This document shows positions 23,177 through 30,679 of a DNA stretch of 40,395 nucleotides, in pieces. The notes beneath the pieces are model-generated. The model ran no database searches. It was not told the DNA's origin and worked only from the letters and a program-made list of their open reading frames with translations. The DNA is from Archaeoglobi archaeon (lineage in GTDB: Archaea > Halobacteriota > Archaeoglobi > Archaeoglobales > Archaeoglobaceae). The stretch's first letter is position 1. Each line of letters begins with the position of its first letter. The translations under genes were made by a program, and so were the position numbers. The stretch lies in contig JAPDIX010000001.1 in the NCBI GenBank assembly GCA_029259345.1, positions 1 through 40,395 on the forward strand, written 5' to 3'.

Positions 23177-23427
23177 CCAATTTCCTGCGAGAATCCTTCC
23201 CAGAACGATTTATAGGCAACCACAAAGTTTTCGAGCAATCTATTGACCACCACATTGATATCGAGCCCTTCAGCCTTCATGAAATCGTATATCTCCTTTT
23301 TTAATTTTAATCGCACATTAACGACTGGTTCTGACTGGTTCTGACTAGTAAAATTTTCACCACTCATGACCGTTGCTGCAGCAGCAATCCTATAAATCAC
23401 ATCCGGAATCTCCTTGCTGTTTGTCAT
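23122..23427 (-). CDS. ribbon-helix-helix-like small protein whose 3' end runs into tRNA-Gln
   Basis: A 101-residue frame. The centre PVVNVRLKLKKEIYDFMKAE then GLDINVVVNRLLENFVVAYK looks like a ribbon-helix-helix DNA-binding fold: one strand and two helices. The last 17 residues (SPGRIRTGVAGSRVRQD) are antisense tRNA-Gln sequence, so the natural C-terminus was probably lost where the gene meets the tRNA 3' end at about 23180. A triple GACTGGTTCT-type repeat (23323-23348) sits in the coding sequence and encodes a Ser/Gln-rich stretch. Probably an element-borne regulator truncated at an integration site. Whether it is still expressed is unknown. Confidence 0.5.
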   Translation of the reverse strand: MTNSKEIPDVIYRIAAAATVMSGENFTSQNQSEPVVNVRLKLKKEIYDFMKAEGLDINVVVNRLLENFVVAYKSFWEGFSQEIGSPGRIRTGVAGSRVRQD

Positions 23428-23448
23428 TCTTTTTTAGCATTCCTATTT

Positions 23449-23732
23449 ATGGTCATAGACCATTTCGTAGTGAGTTCCAGAATAAAAAATCAAACTTTGA
23501 GATTGATCAAAATTGCTAAAATTCACAACTTTAGAGACAAATTCCCAGCGCTAAATGTCGGAACTACCAGTGGTTCTATCAGCGGAACTTTATGGGCAAT
23601 AACTGAAGACAGCCTCTTACTAAAAATATAGGTGTAATTTCTATCCCTTGGAACGAAATTTCTTGGATCGAAGTAACAGAAAACGAAGAACAAAGCACTA
23701 AAACCCCTGAGGACTCAAAAACTAATTCGTAA
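23449..23732 (+). pseudogene. small beta-rich protein split by one frameshift at an A5 run
   Basis: The first frame (from ATG 23449) reads FRDKFPALNVGTTSGSISGT then LWAITEDSLLLK and stops at 23629-23631. Moving back one base at TAAAAATA (23621-23628), the other frame continues smoothly as NIGVISIPWNEISWIEVTEN and ends at 23732. The combined product of about 94 residues looks like a small beta-barrel, somewhat Sm-like, with a polar tail. One missing A in the run explains it: sequencing error, a true mutation, or -1 slippage. I do not recognise the family. The gene lies in the island relic after tRNA-Gln. Confidence 0.45.
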
Positions 23733-23962
23733 TTGCTTATTACAGTTACTTCACAACTACTACCACAGAGCTTTCAAACTGACTTTTCTGGAATCTTGCA
23801 TGTGGTTTTGGCCTTATAGCCGCTCTCAAATTGTTAAAATTCAGGCTCTGTTCGACTTTCAACAAAAATCTAAACAAGAAAAAAGACTTGACGAATTTCC
23901 TGAATTTCATTAGATCCACCTGAATCTCCTTCGCAGTCATCAATGTTCTAAAAAAGAGCCGA

Positions 23963-24169
23963 CTAAACCTTGGCCTTTAAAGCCCTCGCCACAAACTCTT
24001 TCTGCCTCTCATCGAGCTTCGGCAGTAAAACCTCTATACCTATAACCTCACCCTTCTCGTCCAGATCAACAACGATGTTATCAGCTAAGGGCTCGGACTC
24101 CGAAACCTTTCCTTCCTTAAGCCTGATATACATGGCGTTAACCTTAGGGTCAAACTCTACTGAAGCCAT
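23963..24169 (-). CDS. DUF2283 family protein, antitoxin-like partner
   Basis: A 68-residue protein fully matching DUF2283: VEFDPKVNAMYIRLKEGKVS, ESEPLADNIVVDLDEKGEVI, GIEVLLPKLDERQKEFVARA. These small beta-rich proteins are usually encoded next to a DUF4258 gene, as here, and the pair behaves like a type II toxin-antitoxin module in predictions. It starts 20 bases inside the DUF4258 gene, so the two are co-translated. Antitoxin role is inferred from that pairing. Confidence 0.82.
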   Translation of the reverse strand: MASVEFDPKVNAMYIRLKEGKVSESEPLADNIVVDLDEKGEVIGIEVLLPKLDERQKEFVARALKAKV

Positions 24170-24404
24170 ATCTCTTCAACCTCTCCTTATCTACCTTTAA
24201 AGTTGTCACCACAACTATTTCATCCTTTCTCTCCTCAAAAATGACGACGACGTATCTATCCCCATATTTCCTGTAAGCCGCCCTCCTGCCAAACTTTACC
24301 GTAACAACTTCCTCAGGCTGTTTTATTATTTTCTCTACAACCTCAACACTCACTCCTCTCTCTTCCGCTCTCTTCTTCGCATGCTCGGAAATCTCAACAC
24401 GCAT
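24150..24404 (-). CDS. DUF4258 family protein, toxin-like
   Basis: An 84-residue protein with the DUF4258 pattern: VEISEHAKKRAEERGVSVEV (H and RxxERG), VEKIIKQPEEVVTVKFGRRA, then AYRKYGDRYVVVIFEERKDE and a final strand IVVVTTLKVD. The fold is related to RelE/BrnT-like small RNase toxins. ATG at 24404 follows CAGGTGGG. It lies 23 bases after elp3 in the same direction and overlaps the DUF2283 gene by 20 bases, so the pair may use the elp3 promoter or one inside elp3. Toxic activity is not shown by the sequence. Confidence 0.8.
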   Translation of the reverse strand: MRVEISEHAKKRAEERGVSVEVVEKIIKQPEEVVTVKFGRRAAYRKYGDRYVVVIFEERKDEIVVVTTLKVDKERLKRYGFSRV

Positions 24405-24427
24405 CTAAACCCACCTGACCCCCCCTC

Positions 24428-25984
24428 TCACAACCTCTTAACCATGTATCCTCCCTTAAGCCTGTACCCGAGCTTTCTGTAGTATTCTCTAACACCTACG
24501 CCGCTTATAACCGCAATTTTATCGTATTCTTCCTTTGCAATCTCTTCAGCTTCCCTGAGCAAACTCTCTCCAAAACCCCTATGCTGGAAAGCGTTGCCAC
24601 TCTTGCCAACCGGAACAGCCCTGCCGTAAACATGAAGCTCTCTGATCAGAGCAGCATCCTTTAAAGCACCTATATAAGGCTCTTTCGGAAATCTGAGTCT
24701 CAAAAATCCAACTAAAGCGTCATAATCAGGAATCTCGTAGGATATGAAGTATTCAACACCCCCAGAAGCCTTGTATTTCCTTACCACTACCTCAGCCTTT
24801 GAGTATTCCTCAGGCTTCACACCTCTATGTCCCACTTCCCTGCACCTTATACATCTGCAGCCATAACCAAGCTCTATAAGTCTTCTGTGAACAAGTTGTC
24901 TGATGTTTCCTTTGTCCAGACCAATGGCAGCTCGAACAGGAATGTCACGCTGGATTCTCTGCACCCTCACCCACTCGGGGAAGTATCTCTTTGCTTTCGC
25001 TACAAGCTCCACAACTTCTTCAGTGGTATATGGTTTGTAGTCTCCACGCTTCCACATCTCGAAAAGCTCAGTACCTTCAACAACCAGTGTTGGGTAAATT
25101 TTAAGGTAGTCGGGTTTGAAATTTTCGTTCTCAAACAGCTCTCTGAACATCCTGAGGTCTCTACCGAAATCAGATCCGGGAAGTCCGGGCATTATGTGAA
25201 ATCCCACCTTAAAAGCAGAATCTTTCAGAAGTTTAGTAGCCTCAACTGTATCTTTAACCCCATGACCCCTCTTTATCTTCTCCAGAACGTCGTCGTATAT
25301 ACTCTGCACACCGAGTTCAACCTTCGTCCCTCCAAATCTCAGCATCTCCCGAATGTGTTGCTCTCTTGCATAATCGGGGCGTGTTTCAAAGGTTATTCCC
25401 ACACATCTAACCTTCGCCCTTTCATTCTTCCTCTTTGCCATTTCAAGATTGCTCTCAGCTCTTGCACGGCTGTTGAAGGCGTTGAGGGCGTTGAAGATTT
25501 CGAGCATAAACTTCTCCTTATATTCTGTATCTCTTGCGGGAAAAGTCCCGCCCATGACTATAATTTCAACCTTACTCACATCATGGCCAATACTCTCAAG
25601 TTCCCTCAATCTTGCCGTAACCTGTCTGAAAGCATCATAACCATGCTGCCTCCCCCTCATCGCTGCTGGTTCAAGTCCTACATAGCTCTGAGGAGTGTTT
25701 TTTTCCACTCCTCCGGGGCAGGGTAAGCATTTTCCATGTGGACATGGTGCAGGAGAGGTCATAACGGCGACAACAGCAACGCCGCTAATGGTTCTAACGG
25801 GTTTAACTCTAAGAAGTTCTCTGAGCTTTGTGTAATACCCAGTCCCCTTCACAACTCTCAGTATCTCCGCATCTGATGGTATCGTGGAGAGCCTATGCCT
25901 TTTGGCAAATAGCCTCTTAATCCTCAAAACATCCTCCTTACTTCTGGCGTTATCTGCGATCTCCACTGCAAGTTGTTCTAACAC
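24428..25984 (-). CDS. elp3: Elp3, radical SAM/acetyltransferase tRNA uridine-34 modification enzyme
   Basis: A 518-residue protein that starts cm5U formation at wobble uridine 34 in tRNA. The radical SAM cluster motif is MTSPAPCPHGKCLPCPGG; VEIIVMGGTFPARDTEY and VRCVGITFETRPDYAREQHI are the SAM-domain core. A zinc-ligand segment follows (GYGCRCIRCREVGHRG). The C-terminal acetyltransferase part has AFQHRGFGESLLREAEEIAK (acetyl-CoA loop) and GVREYYRKLGYRLKGGYMV. Length is normal. The GTG start at 25984 lies about 25 bases after GATATAAAAC, fitting a leaderless transcript. Archaeal Elp3 acts without the other Elongator subunits. Confidence 0.95.
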   Translation of the reverse strand: MLEQLAVEIADNARSKEDVLRIKRLFAKRHRLSTIPSDAEILRVVKGTGYYTKLRELLRVKPVRTISGVAVVAVMTSPAPCPHGKCLPCPGGVEKNTPQSYVGLEPAAMRGRQHGYDAFRQVTARLRELESIGHDVSKVEIIVMGGTFPARDTEYKEKFMLEIFNALNAFNSRARAESNLEMAKRKNERAKVRCVGITFETRPDYAREQHIREMLRFGGTKVELGVQSIYDDVLEKIKRGHGVKDTVEATKLLKDSAFKVGFHIMPGLPGSDFGRDLRMFRELFENENFKPDYLKIYPTLVVEGTELFEMWKRGDYKPYTTEEVVELVAKAKRYFPEWVRVQRIQRDIPVRAAIGLDKGNIRQLVHRRLIELGYGCRCIRCREVGHRGVKPEEYSKAEVVVRKYKASGGVEYFISYEIPDYDALVGFLRLRFPKEPYIGALKDAALIRELHVYGRAVPVGKSGNAFQHRGFGESLLREAEEIAKEEYDKIAVISGVGVREYYRKLGYRLKGGYMVKRL

Positions 25985-26195
25985 CTTTAAAATTGGACGA
26001 GTGGTTTTATATCATTTGCTGAGATGTGGGGATGGGATAATCCACTGCTCCACCTTACCGCGCTGTAATGTTTATCAGGTTTAACCAAACTTTTGTATGT
26101 ATAAAAACGTATTATCATATCCACTACAACTGTTGAAGATCCTTCAGATTACATGCGTTCATTTAAAGATTCTTAATCAAAATAGCGATAATACA

Positions 26196-26238
26196 AAAAG
26201 ATATATAACGGTTGTAAAATCAAGGTAAGAGGGTGATT
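26196..26238 (+). promoter_or_regulatory. glnA promoter and ribosome binding site
   Basis: AAAAGATATATAACGG places a TATA box at about 26201-26207; the RBS GAGGGTGATT (26229-26238) precedes ATG 26241. The rest of the elp3-glnA gap (25985-26195) holds a second TATA-like TATGTATAAAAACG (about 26096) and GGTTTAACC (26079-26087), but no GGAA-N6-TTCC site of NrpR type that I can see and no gene. Confidence 0.5.
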
Positions 26239-26240
26239 GA

Positions 26241-27689
26241 ATGGAGAACGTCGAAAAGGTAAAGGTGTTATTGAAAGAAAATGAGGTAAAACAGGTGCTC
26301 TGTGCCTTTACAGATGTGCGCGGTTATCTCCAGATGTTCTCAATCCCGGCAAGGGAGTTTGTTGAGGGGAACGTGTTTGAAACTGGCATCGGTTTTGATG
26401 GCTCCTCCGTTAGAGGATTCAGAACCATAGAAAGGAGTGACATGGTCTGGATGCCAGATGTATCAACAGCAAGGATCGTTCCGTGGATTGATGACCCTAT
26501 CCAGAAGTCAGCGATAATTTTCGGTGACATCTACGAGGCGTGGGGTTCGGAACAGGCCGATTGTGACCCAAGAGGTTACGTAGCAAAGAAAGTGGAAAAC
26601 AAACTCAAGGAAGATGGAATGAGTGCTATTTTTGGACCTGAAATTGAGTTTTTCCTTTTTGAGGGAGTTGATTTTACCAAATTGGACTGGGACATGTGGG
26701 TTTCACCAAATGGGGGTGCCGGAGATAGTTGGGGACCGCCGAGAATAATACCGCTCAGCACCGAACTCGAGAGTGGTTATATGATCAGACCAAAAGAGGG
26801 CTATTTCAGGCCACCACCTGAGGATACAACTGTAGAATACAGAAACGAGCTCGTTTACTACCTTGAGCAGCTTGGGATCGAAGTTGAATACCACCACCAT
26901 GAGGTTGGTACTGCTGGACAGATTGAGTTGAATTTCAAGCCAAAGACGCTTGTTGATGCTTGCGATGCCTTCTACCTCTACAAGTTCGCCGCCAAGAATG
27001 TGGCATCGATGCATGGCCTTTACGCAACATTCATGCCCAAGCCCCTCTATTTGGACAATGCGAGCGGTATGCACACCCACCAGAGCCTTTGGAGGGGTGA
27101 GCCTTTCAGCGGTGATGCAGTTTTTGCAGATCCTAATGACGAATACCTGCTGAGCCAGAAAGCTCGCTATTACATCGGAGGTTTGCTTGAGCATGCAAAG
27201 GCGATAACAGCCCTCTGCGCTCCTACAGTTAACAGCTACAAGCGCCTCGTTCCGGGATTTGAAGCTCCTATTTACATCTGCTGGAGTCCACGAAACCGAT
27301 CAGCTCTCGTTAGGGTGCCAATGTACGTTAAAAAGCCTTCGGCAATTAGGGTAGAGTACAGGGGAGTTGATCCAAGCTGTAACCCATATCTTGCAATCAC
27401 CGCCCAGCTTGCTGCTGGGTTGGATGGTATAAAGAAGAAGATTGATCCCGGTGATCCCCTGCTTAAAGATGTTTACGAACTGACGCCAGCCCAGAAGAGA
27501 GAGTTGGGTGTTGGTGAGCTGCCAACAACGTTGAGAGATGCAATAGACCATCTGGCCAGCGATGAACTTATGCAGGAGGTTCTCGGATCGCATATCTTTG
27601 ATGCGTTCATGGAGCTCAAAATTGATGAGTGGAACCAGTATTGTCTGTACATAACGCCATGGGAGTTCATGAAATATTTTGACGTTTGA
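26241..27689 (+). CDS. glnA: glutamine synthetase, type I
   Basis: A 482-residue enzyme that makes glutamine from glutamate, ammonia and ATP. Signature segments: ETGIGFDGSSVRGFRTIERS (beta-grasp end), IFGPEIEFFLFEG (metal site), EYHHHEVGTAGQIELNFKPK, GMHTHQSLWRGEPF, and APTVNSYKRLVPGFEAPIYI with the adenine/glutamate loop. The C-terminus YITPWEFMKYFDV is intact. It is some 35-40 residues longer than short GSI-alpha enzymes; the extra part is around WDMWVSPNGGAGDSWGPPRI. The next gene in the same direction is a glutamate-synthase-like protein, so the two steps of ammonia assimilation are neighbours. Confidence 0.96.
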   Translation: MENVEKVKVLLKENEVKQVLCAFTDVRGYLQMFSIPAREFVEGNVFETGIGFDGSSVRGFRTIERSDMVWMPDVSTARIVPWIDDPIQKSAIIFGDIYEAWGSEQADCDPRGYVAKKVENKLKEDGMSAIFGPEIEFFLFEGVDFTKLDWDMWVSPNGGAGDSWGPPRIIPLSTELESGYMIRPKEGYFRPPPEDTTVEYRNELVYYLEQLGIEVEYHHHEVGTAGQIELNFKPKTLVDACDAFYLYKFAAKNVASMHGLYATFMPKPLYLDNASGMHTHQSLWRGEPFSGDAVFADPNDEYLLSQKARYYIGGLLEHAKAITALCAPTVNSYKRLVPGFEAPIYICWSPRNRSALVRVPMYVKKPSAIRVEYRGVDPSCNPYLAITAQLAAGLDGIKKKIDPGDPLLKDVYELTPAQKRELGVGELPTTLRDAIDHLASDELMQEVLGSHIFDAFMELKIDEWNQYCLYITPWEFMKYFDV

Positions 27690-27706
27690 TTTTTTAAATT
27701 TTTGAG
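27690..27706 (+). terminator. T-rich terminator after glnA
   Basis: Directly after the glnA stop comes TTTTTTAAATTTTTGAGC, two T runs typical of archaeal termination. No hairpin is needed. Supported only by base composition. Confidence 0.4.
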
Positions 27707-27780
27707 CTTTCTTGGGTCATTCGTTGAGTAGGAAAGTCTTGGGCTCTTGTGGGGTCTCAATTTGCCTCAAAAGCGATAAT

Positions 27781-27826
27781 GTTTCAGGGAAAAGGAGTTA
27801 TTCAGGTTACAGGAGTGGTGAGATGA
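27781..27826 (+). mobile_element. relic of the 3' end of an IS like the one at 5767-7020
   Basis: GTTTCAGGGAAAAGGAGTTA then TTCAGGTTACAGGAGTGGTG closely matches GTTTCAGGGAAAAGAGGGTT then ATTCAGAAGTTATCAGAGTG at 6949-6990, the last codons of the transposase gene, with several small indels. The copy is out of frame and the rest of the element is gone. It lies between glnA and the glutamate-synthase-like gene, so an old insertion and deletion happened in this operon-like pair. Confidence 0.6.
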
Positions 27827-27838
27827 AGAAGTAAAACA

Positions 27839-27934
27839 TATTCTCATAAAAAGAAGACTACGAAATATGTATGCATAAAAATAGGACTGTATAGTATATT
27901 TTCATAAAAAGAAGTCCGTAAAATATATATGCAT
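27839..27934 (+). repeat. tandem 38-bp repeats with TATA-like cores in the gltB promoter
   Basis: Two copies, 27839-27876 and 27897-27934, 58 bases apart and about 31 of 38 identical. Each has TATT(C/T)TCATAAAAAGAAG, a variable 6-base centre, then AAATAT(G/A)TATGCAT. The second copy puts a TATA box (27921-27930) about 40 bases before the ATG at 27968, right for transcription starting near 27950 ahead of the RBS GGAGGTGA (27955-27962). They could be a duplicated promoter or twin regulator sites. Confidence 0.6.
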
Positions 27935-27967
27935 GACAAGAGTTCAGTTGCCGCGGAGGTGAATTGA

Positions 27968-29611
27968 ATGGAACGCGTGTTTAAGAATTCGTCCTACCTC
28001 AATGCAATGTCTACTACAGGAACGAGAACGAGAGTCAGAGACGTGAACCCGCAGAGCGGAATGTGCCCGATTTGCGTCAGAGACTGTCCTTTCTTGTGTG
28101 AAATTGGACTGTCAGCCTTCAGGGGTAGGGAGGTACTGTATCCCGACCCTGAATACTTTGGAGACAGTACGGCATCGAGTTTAAAGGACTACGGCCTCGA
28201 CTGGTCACACTTCAACATACTCTCAAGGCTGATTGGGGCCGAGGGTGTTGAAACAGACCCCGACAAGATGGTGTTCCCGAATGCCAGTGTTGAAAGCAGC
28301 GTTGGCGGGATTAAGGTGAAAATGCCTTTAGCCATAGGCGCATACGGCTCAACAGACGTCGCAAGGAGGTACTGGGACGGGATTGCTGTGGGTGCAGCTC
28401 TGGCAGGAGTTATACTTATAGTCGGTGAAAATGTATGCGGTGTAGATCCAGCATCCGAGTTCAAAGATAGAAAGGTTGTCAAGTCTCCCGAGATGGAGAG
28501 GAGAGTAAAGCTGTTCAAAGAATTCTGGGATGGAAAGTACGGAGACATTGCGGTCCAAACTAATGTCGAAGATCAGAGGATTGGTGTAGATGAATACGTG
28601 CTGTCAAAACTTGAAGTGAACATCGTTGAGAGAAAGTGGGGACAGGGTGCAAAGGCGATTGGTGGTGAAATCAGAGTTAACTCGCTTGAGAGAGCTATAG
28701 AGCTTAAGAAGAGAGGTTATCTTGTACTTCCGGACCCTGAAGATCCTGATGTCCAGGAAGCTTTCAAGGATGGGCTTTTCAAGACCTTTGAGAGGCACAG
28801 CAGAGTTGGGTCACCTCTGAGGAAGGATGTTGTCGAGGACGTGGAAAGGCTGAGGGAAATGGGAGCGAAGGTTGTCACTATCAAGACAGGTCAGTACCGC
28901 CCAGCAGACGTAGCGTGGACGATGAAGGTTGCCTCGGAGGCAAAGGTGGACTACATAACCTTCGACGGCTCTGGAGGCGGAACTGGTATGTCTCCGGTTC
29001 CAATGATGAACGAGATGGGTGTTCCAACGGTCTATCTGGAGGCATTGGTGCTCAAAGCTGCCAGAAAGCTGAAGGAGCAGGGTAAGTACGTCCCGGACAT
29101 AAGCATGGCTGGTGGCTTTATAAATGAGAGCCAGATATTCAAGGCAATTGCTATGAGCAACTTCGGAGATGGGCCATTCATAAAGACGGTAACCACTGGC
29201 AGATCACCACTCACAGCTGTGATGAAGGCTTCATACTTCTGCGAGCTTGCAGAGAAGGGCAAGCTGCCCAAGGAGTTCGCGAGAAGGTATGGAGACTCAC
29301 CTGAGAAGTTCTTCATACTGGCGGATGAGTTGAAGGCCAAATACGGAGACAAGGTGGGCAAGGAAATCCCGTGGACGGCTGTAGGACTTTACACGTACAT
29401 TGAAAGAATGAAGGATGGACTGAAGCAGCTTCTGGCAGGAGCAAGGAAGTTCAGACTTGACCTCGTAGACAGGTCGGATCTTGCAGCCCTCAGTCCTCTG
29501 GCGTCTGAAGTCACTGGAATCCCAATGATGCACGAGGTTGATAAAGCCCTCTTTGACGTTATCATGGGTCTGGACGGGGAAGACATGGATACTATCTATA
29601 AATACTTCTAA
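27968..29611 (+). CDS. glutamate synthase-like FMN-dependent protein (archaeal GltB-type synthase domain)
   Basis: A 547-residue protein. The N-terminus has a cysteine cluster, SGMCPICVRDCPFLCEIGLS, then the alpha/beta barrel of the FMN-binding glutamate synthase domain: MPLAIGAYGSTDVARRYWDG, VVTIKTGQYRPADVAWTMKV, YITFDGSGGGTGMSPVPMMN, DISMAGGFINESQIFKAIAM and GDGPFIKTVTTGRSPLTAVM. These glycine-rich strands hold FMN. It would reduce 2-oxoglutarate plus glutamine-derived ammonia to glutamate together with separate amidotransferase and reductase subunits, as in archaeal split glutamate synthases. A related methylamine-GS role cannot be excluded. Its position after glnA supports nitrogen assimilation. 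Confidence 0.85.
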   Translation: MERVFKNSSYLNAMSTTGTRTRVRDVNPQSGMCPICVRDCPFLCEIGLSAFRGREVLYPDPEYFGDSTASSLKDYGLDWSHFNILSRLIGAEGVETDPDKMVFPNASVESSVGGIKVKMPLAIGAYGSTDVARRYWDGIAVGAALAGVILIVGENVCGVDPASEFKDRKVVKSPEMERRVKLFKEFWDGKYGDIAVQTNVEDQRIGVDEYVLSKLEVNIVERKWGQGAKAIGGEIRVNSLERAIELKKRGYLVLPDPEDPDVQEAFKDGLFKTFERHSRVGSPLRKDVVEDVERLREMGAKVVTIKTGQYRPADVAWTMKVASEAKVDYITFDGSGGGTGMSPVPMMNEMGVPTVYLEALVLKAARKLKEQGKYVPDISMAGGFINESQIFKAIAMSNFGDGPFIKTVTTGRSPLTAVMKASYFCELAEKGKLPKEFARRYGDSPEKFFILADELKAKYGDKVGKEIPWTAVGLYTYIERMKDGLKQLLAGARKFRLDLVDRSDLAALSPLASEVTGIPMMHEVDKALFDVIMGLDGEDMDTIYKYF

Positions 29612-29678
29612 ATTTTTTAACTGCGACTTCTCTGCAATCACACTAAGAACTGGCCTTGGATTAAGCAGCTGCAAAGAT

Positions 29679-30254
29679 ATGAACATCTTCGAAAGTAATG
29701 CTGAGAGATACGACAGATGGTATGAGAAGAACAGAGAACTTTACGAGATGGAACTTTCTGTAATTCCAAAGTCGGAAAGCCCATCACTCGAAGTTGGAGT
29801 TGGAACCGGGAGGTTTGCAGTTATAGGAATCGACGTTGGAGTTGACACCTCCTCGGCGATGCTCAAGATCGCAAAAAGGAGAGGAGTGGAGTGTATCCGG
29901 GCTGATGCGGGTCATTTGCCCTTCAGAGATCGTGTTTTCAAATCGGTTTACATGATCTTCACACTCTGTTTCCTCGATGAGCCTGTCAAGGCTCTTTCTG
30001 AGGTGAAAAGGATTCTGAGAGATGACGGATTTTTTGTTGTGTGCATAATCCCAAGAAACTCAGGATTGGGAGAGGAATATGCGGGTAAGGATAGCCCCTT
30101 CTACAGGGTGGCGAAGTTCTACACCGAGGATGAGGTTGTTGACATGCTGAGGAATGCTGGATTTGATATCATCGATGTAAGAAAAACCAGACTTAAGTAT
30201 TCGGAAAACGACTTCGTTTGCTTCACTGCGAAACACAGAAATAACAGAGTTTGA
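29679..30254 (+). CDS. SAM-dependent methyltransferase (class I)
   Basis: About 191 residues. NIFESNAERYDRWYEKNREL is the usual N-terminal cap; SLEVGVGTGRFAVIGIDVGV is motif I (GxGTG) and the acidic end of strand 2; ECIRADAGHLPFRDRVFKSV holds motif II; MIFTLCFLDEPVKALSEVKR and GFFVVCIIPRNSG complete the Rossmann core. The frame is open from 29538 but that part overlaps the previous gene's end; ATG at 29679 gives the natural N-terminus. Its stop touches the archease gene, so it leads a four-gene run toward aroA. Substrate unknown. Confidence 0.82.
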   Translation: MNIFESNAERYDRWYEKNRELYEMELSVIPKSESPSLEVGVGTGRFAVIGIDVGVDTSSAMLKIAKRRGVECIRADAGHLPFRDRVFKSVYMIFTLCFLDEPVKALSEVKRILRDDGFFVVCIIPRNSGLGEEYAGKDSPFYRVAKFYTEDEVVDMLRNAGFDIIDVRKTRLKYSENDFVCFTAKHRNNRV

Positions 30255-30265
30255 GAGATAATTAC

Positions 30266-30679
30266 ATGAAATACAGATTCGTAGATCACACCGCTGATAT
30301 AGCCTTTGAAGTTTACGGTAGCAGCTTAGAAGAACTCCTTGAGAATGCCACTCTTGCTTTTTACGATTCCTTTGTTGATTTGAACAGAATTGATACTTCT
30401 AAAGATGTTAAAATCGAAGTTGAGGGAGAAGATGAGGAGATTTTACTTTACAGATGGCTTAACGAGCTTCTGTATCTATTCGACACCCAGTTTTTCGCTG
30501 CAAAAGATGTTAAGGTTAAGGTTGAGGAAAATAACGTTAAAAAAGCAACTGGAAAACTGAAAGGAGGAAAGTTTACACCAGAAAACGTAAAGGTAGAGCC
30601 GAAGGCAATAACAATGCACAAGTTCAGGGTTGAGAAAACCCCTGAAGGTCTCAAGGCCTTTGTGGTCGTGGATATATGA
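30266..30679 (+). CDS. archease, RtcB ligase cofactor protein
   Basis: About 137 residues in the archease pattern: KYRFVDHTADIAFEVYGSSL (the Asp-His metal site), EELLENATLAFYDSFVDLNR, LLYRWLNELLYLFDTQFFAA, and the C-terminal PKAITMHKFRVEKTPEGLKA then FVVVDI. Archease activates RtcB, the tRNA-splicing RNA ligase, and widens its nucleotide use. RtcB is not in this window. The in-frame TTG at 30251 is less likely than ATG 30266, where homologues start. It overlaps the DUF763 gene by four bases (ATGA). Confidence 0.93.
   Translation: MKYRFVDHTADIAFEVYGSSLEELLENATLAFYDSFVDLNRIDTSKDVKIEVEGEDEEILLYRWLNELLYLFDTQFFAAKDVKVKVEENNVKKATGKLKGGKFTPENVKVEPKAITMHKFRVEKTPEGLKAFVVVDI

Noticed and set aside
23323-23348. 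GACTGGTTCT direct repeats as a regulatory iteron.
   Set aside because: They lie inside the RHH-like coding frame and encode a Ser/Gln/Asn stretch; three short copies are too few to claim an origin.
23746-23943. Minus-strand ORF of 65 codons in the island after tRNA-Gln.
   Set aside because: Basic, low-information sequence ending in a run of Val, with no clear RBS and no recognisable fold. It may be a real tiny gene but cannot be supported.
24827-25726. Long open frame of 299 codons on the plus strand.
   Set aside because: It lies fully opposite elp3, which has all expected motifs; the plus-strand translation has no domain features and no RBS.
26040-26195. Possible riboswitch or small RNA upstream of glnA.
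   Set aside because: No long complementary arms or known glutamine-riboswitch features were found; the stretch is simply AT-rich with TATA-like sites.
26703-27194. Minus-strand ORF of 163 codons.
   Set aside because: Antisense to glnA, whose frame is complete and conserved.
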